Shown in pieces: positions 1 to 9,963 of a DNA stretch of 23,121 nucleotides; position 1 is the first letter of the stretch, and every line of letters begins with the position of its first letter. A program made the translations under genes and the position numbers. A model generated the notes under the pieces. That model was not told where the DNA came from. It made no database searches and was given only the letters and a program-made list of their open reading frames with translations. Source of the DNA: Mytilinidion resinicola (taxonomy: Eukaryota > Ascomycota > Dothideomycetes > Mytilinidiales > Mytilinidiaceae). The stretch lies in the NCBI RefSeq assembly GCF_010093595.1, contig NW_022985447.1, positions 1,263,928-1,287,048 on the forward strand. Direction: 5' to 3'.

Positions 1-36
1 GTGGGCCACTAGCTTGTGCGGGCCACTAACTTGTGG
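1..36. repeat. Tandem 17-bp motif at left edge, possible transposon tip
   Basis: Two adjacent 17-bp units, at 3-19 and 20-36, share GGGCCACTARCTTGTG and differ at two positions (G/A in the middle, C/G at the end). An AT-rich stretch with repeated GTTAACTA follows. Tandem copies of a short motif at an edge resemble the repeated tips of the elements at 16779-20099, so this could be the right end of an element lying outside the window. No partner end is visible, so that reading is an inference. Confidence 0.35.
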
Positions 37-564
37 ATTACGTTAACTAGTTAACTAACCCACCCAGAGCTACCTCACCTCAACCCATCCACCTTCGTTT
101 CAATCCATCCAGGTGTCTGAAAGGGTATTGAGACATCTCTAGCAGTGGTAGAATAGGTAGGTAAGAGGTTACATACACATGAGGCTGAAATGCATTACGA
201 CACACAGTGAAGCATACTTCAAATTTCGCCAGCTACTTCACATCCTTTCCTTCGCTATCAACGGCCTTGTTCATTTCTTTAAGGTATCGCCTTCATGCAA
301 CCGGAAACTACACGTTCTCAAACCCGCTGGCGACTAATTCAATTCTCGAATCGTATCCCGAGGGCTATTTCGAATACTTTGCCGCATATGCAAGGGAGCT
401 ACATACCGACTAACCTGTGCAGTCAATACCAAAAGTTCACATCACTTTGAGAATCGTAAATTGAAACACTTGCAAGAACTTACAGATCTTACAACTAGCG
501 GCGCTCCTTGAGCCAAAGCGCCGAAGCGTAGTCTCTACACCACCCCGCTCAGTTTCACCCTCGT
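37..564. other. Non-coding stretch before the LRR pseudogene
   Basis: I see no supported gene here. The longest open frame, 207-413, begins with GTG rather than ATG and encodes nothing recognisable. The last 100 bases, pyrimidine-rich and ending at the ATG at 565, could be the old promoter and leader of the pseudogene. Confidence 0.5.
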
Positions 565-1899
565 ATGCAGAATGTTCAGTCAAATTGCAAAGAAAGATTT
601 GTATACACTATCGCTTTAGATTCTCCAGGTGCCTCCCTCTTCCCTCTCAGCGAGTCTGCATCATTTCTCCAACGCACCTTGCGTCAGAATCCCGAACTCG
701 GCCATTTCTGCAAAGGGTTGAGAGTATTTGTCGACTGCAGCAATTGCCACAAATGGACCGAGCAACATACAACTAAGATTATGCGCGAGTTTACCAACGC
801 GAGGAAGCTCTGCGTCATTGAATGCGACTATACAACAGTGGACCATGGGGCCTCAAGATCGACCATCATTTGCGATGTCTTTGAGAGCATGGATCACCTC
901 ACCGAGCTAAGTCTGGAACAGTTGCAATGGCATGAGCTCCTATCCTCTATGGGCGATAGATCTGAGCTCTGGACACGTCTTTCTAAGTTTCCGTACCTTC
1001 AGATCTTGGAGCTCGTCGGGTTTTCGCCTGGAGGCAAGGTATTCGAAGGGCTGGAAGGCGCGTCTTCCATCACGACACTCAAATTACGCAAATTTAGTGG
1101 GTAGCACGGTTCTTCTTTTCAGGCTCCTCGCCTGGTTCAGGGCTCTCGAGTGCTTCTCTTTCCACGACTGCACGTGGCACGGTCGTCGTAGACGTGAATT
1201 CCCAGACTGGGGCTTGGAATGCTTCCAGCACCTCTTAGAGCTGCATCGCTTGACGCTGAAGAGCTTGAGCTTCAAAATATTGGAGTCAGTCATCGGTGAA
1301 CGAAGCGGACGAATATCACGCAACCTCCTTCCCGTAGATTATCGCTCGAAGTTCCCCTTCGCTACTTATCCCGTTCTAGAAGAAATCCATCCGTCGGCCT
1401 AGGTCCGGAAGGATGTCATAGACCTAACGCCGTTTCCCGCAGCTCCAATCAAGCAGCGCTTTACGCTAGAAGTCGAGTTCAAAACCTGGGCTGGCTATTC
1501 AGGTTTCCCCGAGAATGGAAACTCCACCGCGCAGCACTATCTGACTTGCCTGGCCATGAAAGCATCCTCTACATCCACGCGTAATGCCAAAAACAAAGCT
1601 ACCCCCTGAAGTCTCTTAGTTTCCTTTTCAACCACACTGAACCAAGATTTTCGCTACATTGGACTCCCGAGGCCGGCTGGTCAGTTGATGGAGCCTTGGC
1701 TGACTATGGCGAAACTGCAGAGGCAACTCATGAAGCTGGGCGTTGAGCTTGTGTGTATCGACCTCCGACGGCTTTAGTGGAACAGTACAACAAGGAAAGC
1801 CAAGAACGGGTTCATGTAGATCGAAGGGAGAGGAGGGCGTCCAAAAACCTCAATACATCGCCGGACGCACGATCGAAATACGGAACAGTTGGTGAATGA
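565..1899 (+). pseudogene. Decayed leucine-rich-repeat / F-box-type protein gene
   Basis: The frame starts at ATG 565 and encodes LRR-like strands such as LTELSLEQLQWHELL and FPYLQILELVGF (residues about 110-160), ending at a TAG at 1102-1104. Coding sense continues one frame over as LLAWFRALECFSFHDC, so an extra base in the GGG at about 1098-1100 explains the break. That frame stops at TAG 1400-1402, reads on to TGA 1607-1609, and further sense (FNHTEPRFSLHWTPEAGW, then EQYNKESQERVHVDRRERR to TGA 1897-1899) needs two more frame changes. Several independent lesions argue for a pseudogene rather than unusual introns. The fold matches the fungal 'F-box/LRR hypothetical' class; no F-box is visible, and the intact LRR-like gene at 2778 is similar in style. 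I cannot assign a target or role. Confidence 0.6.
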
Positions 1900-2777
1900 T
1901 GAGCAGACACTTGATCATGTCAGAACGCTCTTCAGCTTCAGGCACAGTTGGTCAAAGAGAAAGTGGAAGTAACTCAAGTAGGAGCCGGAATCCAAAAGAG
2001 ATCTATAGAATGATTATGTCCAGTGGTAGCATGCTTCAATCAATCCATGAATGCCCAATTCTTCCTCACCGCGCCAACCCTATCTTGGAACACCGTGTTG
2101 TTAAGGTTCTGGCTTTCAAAAAGGCAGCAGTTACGTCATCTTATTGTAATCATATTGCAATCATGCTAGCATCATTTTCACATCATTTTAGCTTTCCAAA
2201 ATGATATCCAGATGATCTTGTCGTCTATATCTTGAGTACTCCAGCCCTGCCCAGTACGCCAAGCTTGCTTGTCCACCTCAAGCTTTTCTAACCCGCATAA
2301 GATCTGACGCGACTCTACGATATAAGATTCATCTTTCTTTTATTTCAACCTACATCGACGATCACAAGTATCTAATACATCTAACACTAATACGCATCTG
2401 CTTTAGCACTGGTGGCTAGGATGTTGAATCGAATATTTCGCAGACATTGATCCTAACGTTCAACACTACAAATCACGCCTGCGTGTGGGCGCTTTCGCCC
2501 TGAATCCCTTGCATATTCTTGAGACGGCTCATCGGTGAGTGATTCACGGAAAGTGGATTCATATCCTAGCCATCTGCAATTAATGTGGATCACTGTGGCG
2601 CAGCAGCTTTAACCTACTTCAGCCCACAGCCCGAGGCCTTCAAGGATCTGTAACGCAACGAAAACTCTAGTGAAGCATAAAGATCAGCCCAAGCTCTCCT
2701 ATCTCCTGAACTTATACCTCGAAATCTGTTTTCTTCTCCTTCAAATCTCAAACGCATCATCTTCATCCTTCACTAAC
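1900..2777. other. Intergenic spacer between the two LRR-type loci
   Basis: No gene is supported. An open frame from ATG 1896 to 2204 (102 codons) is serine-rich, lacks any family signature and overlaps the end of the pseudogene, so I treat it as chance or as leftover. The pyrimidine-rich sequence just before 2778 (about 2690-2775) has the look of a fungal core promoter and leader. Confidence 0.45.
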
Positions 2778-4354
2778 ATGTCGGGGCAATACTCAATCGC
2801 CCACGCCGCCAATGGCGACCAAACACTTATCGTATGCGGCGGCCTCAAAGACTTCAAGGATACTGCCGAAAACATACTCAAAGATGACTACCGAATCGCA
2901 CGCCTTCGGGCAATTGAGATTTCCAGGAATGAGAACGAGGACGATGAAGCCATAGCCAAGAAAGAAGAACGCCCGGAAGAGGACGTCCGAGCTGAGCTGG
3001 CCACCTTCTCCCAATCCATGGCGGACATCCTCAACGCCATCCACGAAAAAGGAAAACTCGAGTCCTTCAAATGGTCCGGGCTTCAATTCGCCATAAAGAA
3101 AACTGCACGATCCACAGCCTTCTGGGAAGCGCTGTGGAAGCACTCCGCTACTCTCACCAAGCTAGAATTAGACTGCGATCAGCGCGAGATTGGGAATATA
3201 GTAACTGCTTCTTCTCACATTCCCGGAAACAGCTAGCTAATGATATTGAAGCCCCACCCCACCGCGCCCATGCCAAACCTCCACACCCTCAACCTGTGGA
3301 TGGGTAACGCCTGCGGCGACGACGGCACCATCGTCAACAAGCTCCTCCACGGCGCCCCCAGCATCACCGCCCTCGTCCTGTCCCTCCCCGGCTGTGATCT
3401 CGACGGCTGCCGCATCCGCAATCTAACCTGGGACTACACCTTCCCTCAGCTCTCCACGCTCCTCTTAAGCGTCTTCAACGTGCCCCTAACGCCCGTCTTC
3501 GACTTCCTGCTCCGCCACCCCCTCGTCAAGACCCTCACATACGGCGTCGACACCTACCGCGACGAGAGCCCGGACGTCTTCCCCAACGCCGCCCTGCCGG
3601 CTCTCCGCGCCATCAAATTCGAAACCTGCTTCGACGACGACGCCGTCCAAGAAATCTTCTCCGCAGACGCCGCACGGCCAATCGCACACGTCTCCATCCA
3701 AAGCTCCAGTCAGCGCCTCTTCCCGCACCTCGCAGCCATCAGCCCCTCCCTCAAATGCCTAGAAATCGAGGCGCGGTGTAGCGAGTGGCGGCCCGAAGAG
3801 CCTGACTCGGACTCCTCCGACTCCGAAGAAGAAGAAGAGGAGGAGAAGAAAAAGATCGAGCCCTCTCCAAGACTCCCTGAAGTCGTAAAGGCGCTGCTCC
3901 CCTCGCTCACGGCCCTCCGCGAGCTCGCGATCGACTTGGATACCGATACGCGTATCTACAGCAATGGGAATTGGAAGCAGCAACCGCCGCCCATGAGTGC
4001 TGATGACCTTGTAAGAACCCCCTCCCTTTGAAACCCCCTAATTGACCGACCACCGACCACCGACTGACTCGCGACACGCAGATCTCCGTGCTGGAAGTGC
4101 TCCCAGCGAAGTCTGATATCCGCGTCGTTCGCTTGTCCGACTCACGTGGCGAAGAGCTCTCGGAGGCGTTCAGGGGAGATGTGCCGGGTGTGCCGGAGAG
4201 TTTGGAGTTTATTCGGTGGGATATCGGGAAGAAGAGGATTTTGTATCGGCTTGAGCGGGAGGGGGGGAAGGTGAAGGCTGTGTGGCATGAGCGGCTGTGG
4301 CACAGTACGGGTGGGGAGAAGGCTTGGACGGATGAGAGGGTGTTGGAGTATTGA
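2778..4354 (+). CDS. LRR-like (F-box/LRR-type) hypothetical protein, three exons
   Basis: I model exons 2778-3200, 3252-4010 and 4082-4354, giving 484 residues. Intron 1 (51 bp) runs GTAACT to GAAG with GCTAAT as branch site and removes an in-frame TAG; intron 2 (71 bp) runs GTAAGA to CGCAG with CTGAC. Both are phase 0. The protein has repeated LRR-like strands (PNLHTLNLWMGN, PSITALVLSLPGCDL, LPALRAIKFETC, PSLKCLEIEA), then an acidic linker at about 323-345 (EPDSDSSDSEEEEEEE) and a charged C-terminus ending ERVLEY. No F-box is evident at the N-terminus, so involvement in SCF ubiquitin ligases is only a family-level guess. The start is the first ATG in frame; an earlier GTG at 2670 is not a credible eukaryotic start. 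The decayed gene at 565-1899 has the same style of product. Function unknown. Confidence 0.72.
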
Positions 4355-4685
4355 AATGAGAAAAAGGGGTGGAATGGGTAGTGGATATCATGAAGATTGG
4401 GGGGAAGTAAATAGCACTGGTTTTCTGGATGAACGCAATGTGATACAGCAAACATGAATTGCCAAGAAACCATTATTTTCTACACCTACAGACAGTGGTG
4501 AAAAAGAGTTGAAGATAGAGAGCAATAGTTTCTTGGCGTTGCCCAATCCATATTGTAGCCATATCCTTACATTGCACATACAGCTATCCTGGTATCTAAC
4601 TCACCGGTATCCATCAAAGCCCAAACCAGCCATGTCCCAGAACTATATACAACCAATAGCCAATAGCTAATCCCATTATCCCACC
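4355..4685. other. Spacer between convergent genes
   Basis: The stretch lies between the stop of the LRR-like gene (+) and the stop of rad5 (-). It must hold both 3' untranslated regions; I see no gene, repeat or strong hairpin. Small open frames on the minus strand are low-complexity and unsupported. Confidence 0.5.
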
Positions 4686-7600
4686 TCAGCTAAGCAACTC
4701 CTTAATATCCTCAATCCGCTGCAACCTCTTCTCCTCATCACTCATCATGCCCAACGAACTCGCACTGTGTCATCATTAGCAACCCCTTCCCAAACACAAC
4801 TTAGGCAGCCAAAACTCACATAAACTTCTTCCGCTCCTGAATCCTCAACATCTTCTCCTCAATACTCTTCTCCACCACAAACCTTACCACCCGCACCTCT
4901 CCCTCCTGCCCCATACGGTGCACGCGATCAATCGCCTGCGCCTCGACCGCAAAGCTCCACCACGGATCCATCATGAACACCCGCTTCGCAGACGTCAGGT
5001 TCAGTCCCACGCCACCAGCGCGCAAGCTCAGGAGCAGCACGATCCCCTTCTTCGAGGTTGTGAACTCGGTCAGCACGGCCGCGCGGGCTTTCTGTGCCAT
5101 CGAGCCGTCGAAGCGCAGGAAGGGGATGCGGTCGCGCTCCAGCGCCGGCTCGATGAGGTCGAGGAACGAGGTGAACTGGGAGAAGACGACGGATTTCATG
5201 CCGGCGTCCGTGCGGCGGATGGACTTGAGATGCGTGAGCAGCGCCGCAGTTTTCGCGGAGCCAGAGGCGCCGATGCGGCGGAGCGAGATGCGCGGAGTCT
5301 GGATGGCGGGTGGAGGAGCGGACAAGTCGTCGAGGTCCATGTCGCCGTCGTCAATGTCGTCGGGGACTTCGTCGTGGCGGATGACTTCGAAGACGTCGCG
5401 CGCGTTGATGGGTTCGCGGCAGTTGAAGCATTTCGCGATCTCGCCTTTGTCGCGTTGGTGGGTGATATAGTCGAGGAGGCATTGCTTGCAGGCGCTGTGC
5501 CAGCAGCCGGTGACGGCTTGGTCTTCCATGGGGTCTTCGGAGCAGATGGGGCATTCTTGGCTGGCTTCTTCTTGTATTTGCTTTAAGACGGTTGCGCCGA
5601 ATCGGTTCGCGTCTTGGTCGCTGTCTGAGGCGAAGCGCTCAAGGAGGGTGTCTAGGTCCATGTCATCGGCGAGGCCGTTGGCGATGTCTGCTGCTGCAGC
5701 GGCGTCATCTTCGTCTGCTACGATTTCCTTTTTGCGGATGAGAACGGGGTGGCAACAGGACTGGCGAAGTCGAAGAATCTGCGCGAAGATAGTTGTGTAT
5801 GATTTCATCAGCGTGCCGGCCTCGGCATTGGCCGCGAAGACTCGTTTCGCACGCGTGAAGATATAGTCGTATACTTCTCTTTCGTCCTTGGAGAGCTCAA
5901 TACGCTCTATTTCGATCGTCCGTGGAGGTAACGGCACTAAGGCCTTGCCATCTGGCGTCTTCATATCTTTCGTCCGGCGTAGAACGAGAGGCTCTAGCAC
6001 GGTCTGAACGACATCGAGTGCTCGTAGGAAGTCTTTCGACTCGAATGGGACTGTGATGAAGGTTTTCCAGAATGAAAAGTTACTCCAGGGCTCCACTCTT
6101 AAGAAACGGACAAGACTGAATAGATCTTCCAGGCGATTGACGATGGGGGTTCCGGTGAGTACCCAACGGTGCAGAGCACTAATCTCGTAACATGCTTTTG
6201 CAGTTTTCGACTGCCGATTCTTGATGAAGTGCGCTTCGTCTAAGATAACCCGAAAGTATTCTAGAGAAAACAGGCCACCATGTGACCCTCTATTGCCGTC
6301 ATTGGCAGCTACTTGGTTGAACTCGGAGAGTATCACACCATAGCTAGTGATTATAACATTTGGAGCATTGGCAGCATTGGCCTCGCAGCAAAGCTTCTGT
6401 AGGTTTGCAGACTTCTCCGCGCCGTAGTAAACCATAACCTTCAAGGTTCCAGGCAAGGATGCCTTTTCTGCCTCGCTCTGCCATTGGGCGAGCAAGGACA
6501 TTGGAGCCACAACAAGCGTTGTGCATGGAGCGCGCTCGACGGATGTTGAGCTCTTTGGCAGCCTAGGGAGATTGTTGACGCTCGCCACTCCACTGGAAGC
6601 CGCTATCGCAGCGTCGGACCTATGGGTATGTATGAGACTGAGCATCTCGATCGTCTTTCCAAGACCCATTTCTATATAAGTTAGCCTCGCTCATTCAACA
6701 TAAAGAAGACGACTTACCATCAGCAAGTATGCCACCCAAACAATTCTGCTCTTGGACAGGAAAGTCAAGTGAGAGCTCTCCGGAATACGGGTTGACGTAG
6801 AAGCTGGCCTGATCTGTCACTTCTGGCAAGTCCTTGTCGTCTACGTCCTTTGTAGGCCAGCTATATTCTTCCCATAAGGGATGCATAGATACCACCTTAT
6901 CATCAGCCTTCTCATCTTTCTCTTTACTTATCATCCAGTGTAAAGCTTGCTTTTGGTACTTCCGAAGATCCATGCAGAACGTGCCGGCTGGCTCTGCCGT
7001 TGGGGTGTTGAAGTCAAAAGACTGTGCCTTTTTGTATAATGTATCGAGCTGATCCTGTTCTAGCTCTTGGCCCTCCTCTGCGTCATCTGATGGTGGAGAG
7101 GAGCCTTCGGCACCGTCCGGCTTTCCCTCCGGCGTTTTGTTCCCGCTGGGCTTCTCGTGTTGCTCTGCGATCTCTGCAGCTTGTAGAAGACCCTGTCGTT
7201 TATGTTTTTCTGTAGTGGCGTTGATTTGGGTAGGGTGTAGATTTACTTCATCGAACAACTTAACCATGGCGACCTGACGAAGCCTCAGATTCTTTTCGTC
7301 GTTGCTCTCTTTGGCTTCGAAGAGACCCGTCTCGCGATTATCCTGAGGCCTAATGAAATTCGCGGCCTCAAATGCACCCTTCAAGAGATAACACCTCAGC
7401 TGCAGGTAAACATTCTCGTTTGTTCTTAGTCTTTCGGGTGCATATACGCAGGACCCCTCGAATGTGCAGATCTTTTGGTCGATCAAGGTTGATATCCAAG
7501 CAGCCGATTCATTCTCGAGCCTTCCCACTTCTTCCCCTCGTGTATTTGTGAATCGTACGATGATATCTTGACGCTTGCCCACAACTGCCCGCGCTTTTCC

Positions 7601-8292
7601 GCCTCTACCAGGCTTTGTAGCTAGAGCTTGCATCTTTGCCCGTTCAATCCCAACCTTCTGACCGTACGCGATCAAGCCTGTGCCGCTCTTTGTAGCCCAT
7701 CCTGTCACGCCAAATGCACCAATGTACCTGGTTGGCGGCGTTGAAGTGAGAGTAGTGGACGTAGAGGGTTTGGACGAGGCACTTGTAGTCTGGAGGTCGG
7801 CAACGGGCGAAGACAGACCCGATTTCTGATCTTCTTTCCGCCATGATGAGAGGTTATTGCGATTTTGAGCTTTCGAAGGACGTGGCGATGGTGTTGCGTT
7901 CCATGATCCGTCTAGGTAGATATTGATGGCTGGAGAGAAAGTCAACTACACAGATCTTCTAGGCGAACACAAAATCGTATACCTTTCTGTATGTCATCTC
8001 CGCATTGCTCCTTGAGCTTTCGAAGAACAGACGGCGCAACGCGCTCCCCAACGACGCTTGCAAAGAGCTCTCCGTCGAACCCACCGGCATTTTCTGTTGC
8101 GGTTCTCTCTTCATTATCCGATTGTGTAAGATCAATAGACTCTATTGCATCTGCATCGGGCGTCGCATCTGGCAACGCGTCCGCCAACGATGGTTCGTGA
8201 TGCAGCGTGCGGTCGACAATCGGGGAAGAGGGATCCTCGACGAAGAAACGGCGCTTCTTCGCGGGTCTCTCTTGAAATTCAACGGAGCTCAT
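4686..8292 (-). CDS. rad5: Rad5-type SNF2 helicase / RING E3 ubiquitin ligase
   Basis: Post-replication repair factor: in known family members it adds K63-linked ubiquitin to PCNA with Ubc13-Mms2 and remodels stalled forks in the nucleus. Exons (minus strand) are 8292-7983, 7929-6718, 6671-4820 and 4764-4686, for 1150 residues, close to the roughly 1170 of yeast Rad5. Introns are 53, 46 and 55 bp with GT..AG ends, and joining restores family sequence each time (DDIQKAINIYLDGSW, GILADEMGLGKT, KKFIASSLGMMSDEEK). Order: nuclear-signal-like PAKKRRFF near residue 10; HIRAN domain about 170-288; helicase motif I DEMGLGKT 507-514; DEAH 652-655; LTGTP 679-683; C3HC4 RING from CPIC 881 to about 928, all Cys/His present; C-terminal helicase lobe from about 1000 with QAIDRVHRMGQ near 1086-1096. 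No lesion is visible. The second intron splits motif I between D507 and E508. The start ATG 8292 is the only one that precedes the conserved N-terminus. Confidence 0.95.
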
Positions 8293-9128
8293 GTTGGATA
8301 TAGAGGGGCGAGCATCTGGATGGTTTGGACGTGTGGCGGCGAAGAGAAGTAGCCTGGGACTGGAACGCGCGTGAGCACGCGCTTTAACTCCACTCTAGTC
8401 TAGCAAACACGCGCCCAGCGTACTTCCATCGATCATGCATTCAACACCATAACGCCAAATAAGTATCCATTGCCAACCTTAACCAGGTTCTCCATCCCTT
8501 GCACAGCAAAAACACATAACCACGTACACTTGCTCACATCCTCTCGTAAACCACGATTCTCCAGGATGCAGACATTGAGGAGGTGCGCGTTGATGCAGGT
8601 GTCAAGGAGGCAGACGTCCAGGAAGCAGACGTCGAGTATAGAGCCCCCGAGGTCTATTCTACTTCATTAGGCCGCCTCTATGAACAGTGTATTCGGGCTA
8701 TAAAATACACTACAAGGAATGGAATGTCCATGCATTTTACGGCCGCTCACCGCCTTACACTCCTAGGCTTGTTCCTTCGGGCACACTTATTTATTCCTTT
8801 ATATTAAGTTACGCCTAGTAACGGACTACAGTCTAGAGCTTTTTAAGCCCCGATGCGCTTAGAATGCAGAGACTCTATGTGTCTGCGAACACACAAATCT
8901 AAACCAAAAACGCCTTTAGTAACCTCTTATTTCTCGTCACAGAACCATTTTCAGGCTATTCTGTTTTTAGAGCTCGACGGATTGATCATGCATTTCCATG
9001 CCGTTGAGCGCCTATCTACATTGCTTCGTTCATACACGAAGACCGGTTCAAGCATGCACGGTGTATAGCTTGTGGTTTTGCTAGGGCACAGTATGTAGCT
9101 TTTTAAGAGCCATTTCCGAATCCGCTGA
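8293..9128. other. Gene-poor spacer upstream of rad5
   Basis: The first 100 bases should contain the rad5 promoter and include CpG-rich ACGCGCG and CACGCGC at about 8365-8382. No complete gene is visible. A minus-to-plus search for coding sense finds only a pentapeptide-repeat fragment (8565-8636) that runs on as a short open frame to 8807 with no ATG upstream. Two stretches near 8726-8765 and 8985-9025 resemble each other (both contain CATGCATTT followed by GCCG and CGCCT), which may be an old duplication. Confidence 0.4.
8565..8636 (+). repeat. Degenerate 15-bp minisatellite coding a pentapeptide
   Basis: Read in one frame, five units follow one another: DADIE, EVRV (one codon short), DAGVK, EADVQ and EADVE. 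The last two DNA units differ at two or three positions only. The frame has no upstream ATG before a stop, so a protein is not established; it may be a remnant. Confidence 0.45.
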
Positions 9129-9687
9129 ATCGCAGCACGCCGCTGCCCCGTCAGCCCAGCAGCTAGAGCACAGTACTCTCAGCACCAGCAGAGCCTTCCG
9201 ACCTTCCAGCCTCCGTCACAAGCCTTCAGCTCTTCCTCCCAGCCATTCTCGCAAGCCGGGCCAAGCACATTCCCGCCGCCGAGCTCAGGCGCCTTTCAAT
9301 TGCCTCAGCCAGCACGCGCACAGCTGCATCAAGCCTTGTATGTTTCTCTTCACTTGCCCTCGCCGAACTCAAAGCTGACATTACTGCAAGTGGCAAAGAA
9401 GTTCCAGCACCCCAGCAGGCAAACGAGCTTTTTCAACGATCAGCCTCTTATCGCAACTCGAAGCCCAGATCCGAACTCTCACAGCAGAAAGAGATCAAGC
9501 CCTGAATGAGAAAGATCAAGCCGTCACGGAGAAAAATCAAGCCATTGCAGCAAACCACAGCCATTTTCAGGCAGGTTATTCGCAGGCGATGCGCGAGATC
9601 CAAGGCGGGAAAGCTCAGCTTCCAAAGCCAGGCCAGGGACTTCAGCTTCCGATAAAAACGGAAATCAAGACTGAGCCATCAGAATGA
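9129..9687 (+). pseudogene. Q/P-rich plus coiled-coil gene remnant (5' incomplete)
   Basis: From a stop at 9126-9128 the frame is open and rich in Q, S and P (SQHQQSLPTFQPPSQAF, GPSTFPPPSSGAFQLPQP). A plausible 70-bp intron, 9338-9407 (GTATGT ... GCTGAC ... TTCCAG), joins it in phase to a second frame containing LEAQIRTLTAERDQALNEK and more copies of a seven-residue unit (RDQALNE, KDQAVTE, KNQAIAA), predicted as coiled coil. The product ends PIKTEIKTEPSE at TGA 9685-9687; the doubled IKTE fits the SUMO-acceptor consensus. No ATG precedes it in frame, so either a 5' exon was missed or the gene is broken. In the next frame, 9684-9963 continues with coil-like NEANEQLRNTQELSDATQ, hinting at a frameshift. 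The composition recalls transcriptional cofactors, but I do not recognise the family. Confidence 0.35.
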
Positions 9688-9809
9688 GGCAAACGAACAG
9701 CTGCGAAATACCCAAGAGCTTTCAGATGCAACTCAGACCGTTCAGCATCTTGATCAAGCTACGGCTTTGAATCAAGTTCATAGACCAGTGCGTTCATCGA
9801 TTGTTTTAT

Positions 9810-9937
9810 CTGGTGTCCCTCACCAGTCAGCCGGTGCTTTCCTCTGGCAAAGTTCTGATGTCTCATTAGTAACCCGATGCCTTCATCGGTCAATTCTGTC
9901 TGGCGCTTTTCACCAGTACTCTGATGCAACTCATCAG
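9810..9937. repeat. Array of short covarying hairpins (~22-bp spacing)
   Basis: Six self-complementary units begin at 9810, 9831, 9855, 9874, 9900 and 9921. Arms are CTGGTG/CACCAG, a degenerate CCGGTG/CTCTGG, CTGATG/CATTAG, CCGATG/CATCGG, CTGGCG/CACCAG and CTGATG/CATCAG, with loops of 3-5 bases (longer in the second unit). Most units are followed by T. Changes in one arm are often matched in the other, so pairing, not primary sequence, is conserved. Confidence 0.6.
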
Positions 9938-9963
9938 TTTCCGTCTTTCGTAGGTTTTGCTCA

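Noticed and set aside
4918..5866. Plus-strand open frames of up to 222 codons opposite rad5
   Set aside because: They are antisense shadows of a GC-rich conserved coding region, with arginine/alanine-rich products and no family signature.
8361..8382. MluI cell-cycle boxes in the rad5 promoter
   Set aside because: ACGCGCG and CACGCGC are near but not equal to ACGCGT, and such words are common in GC-rich DNA.
9810..9937. CRISPR array
   Set aside because: The units are self-complementary and diverged, there are no constant repeats with unique spacers, and the genome is eukaryotic.
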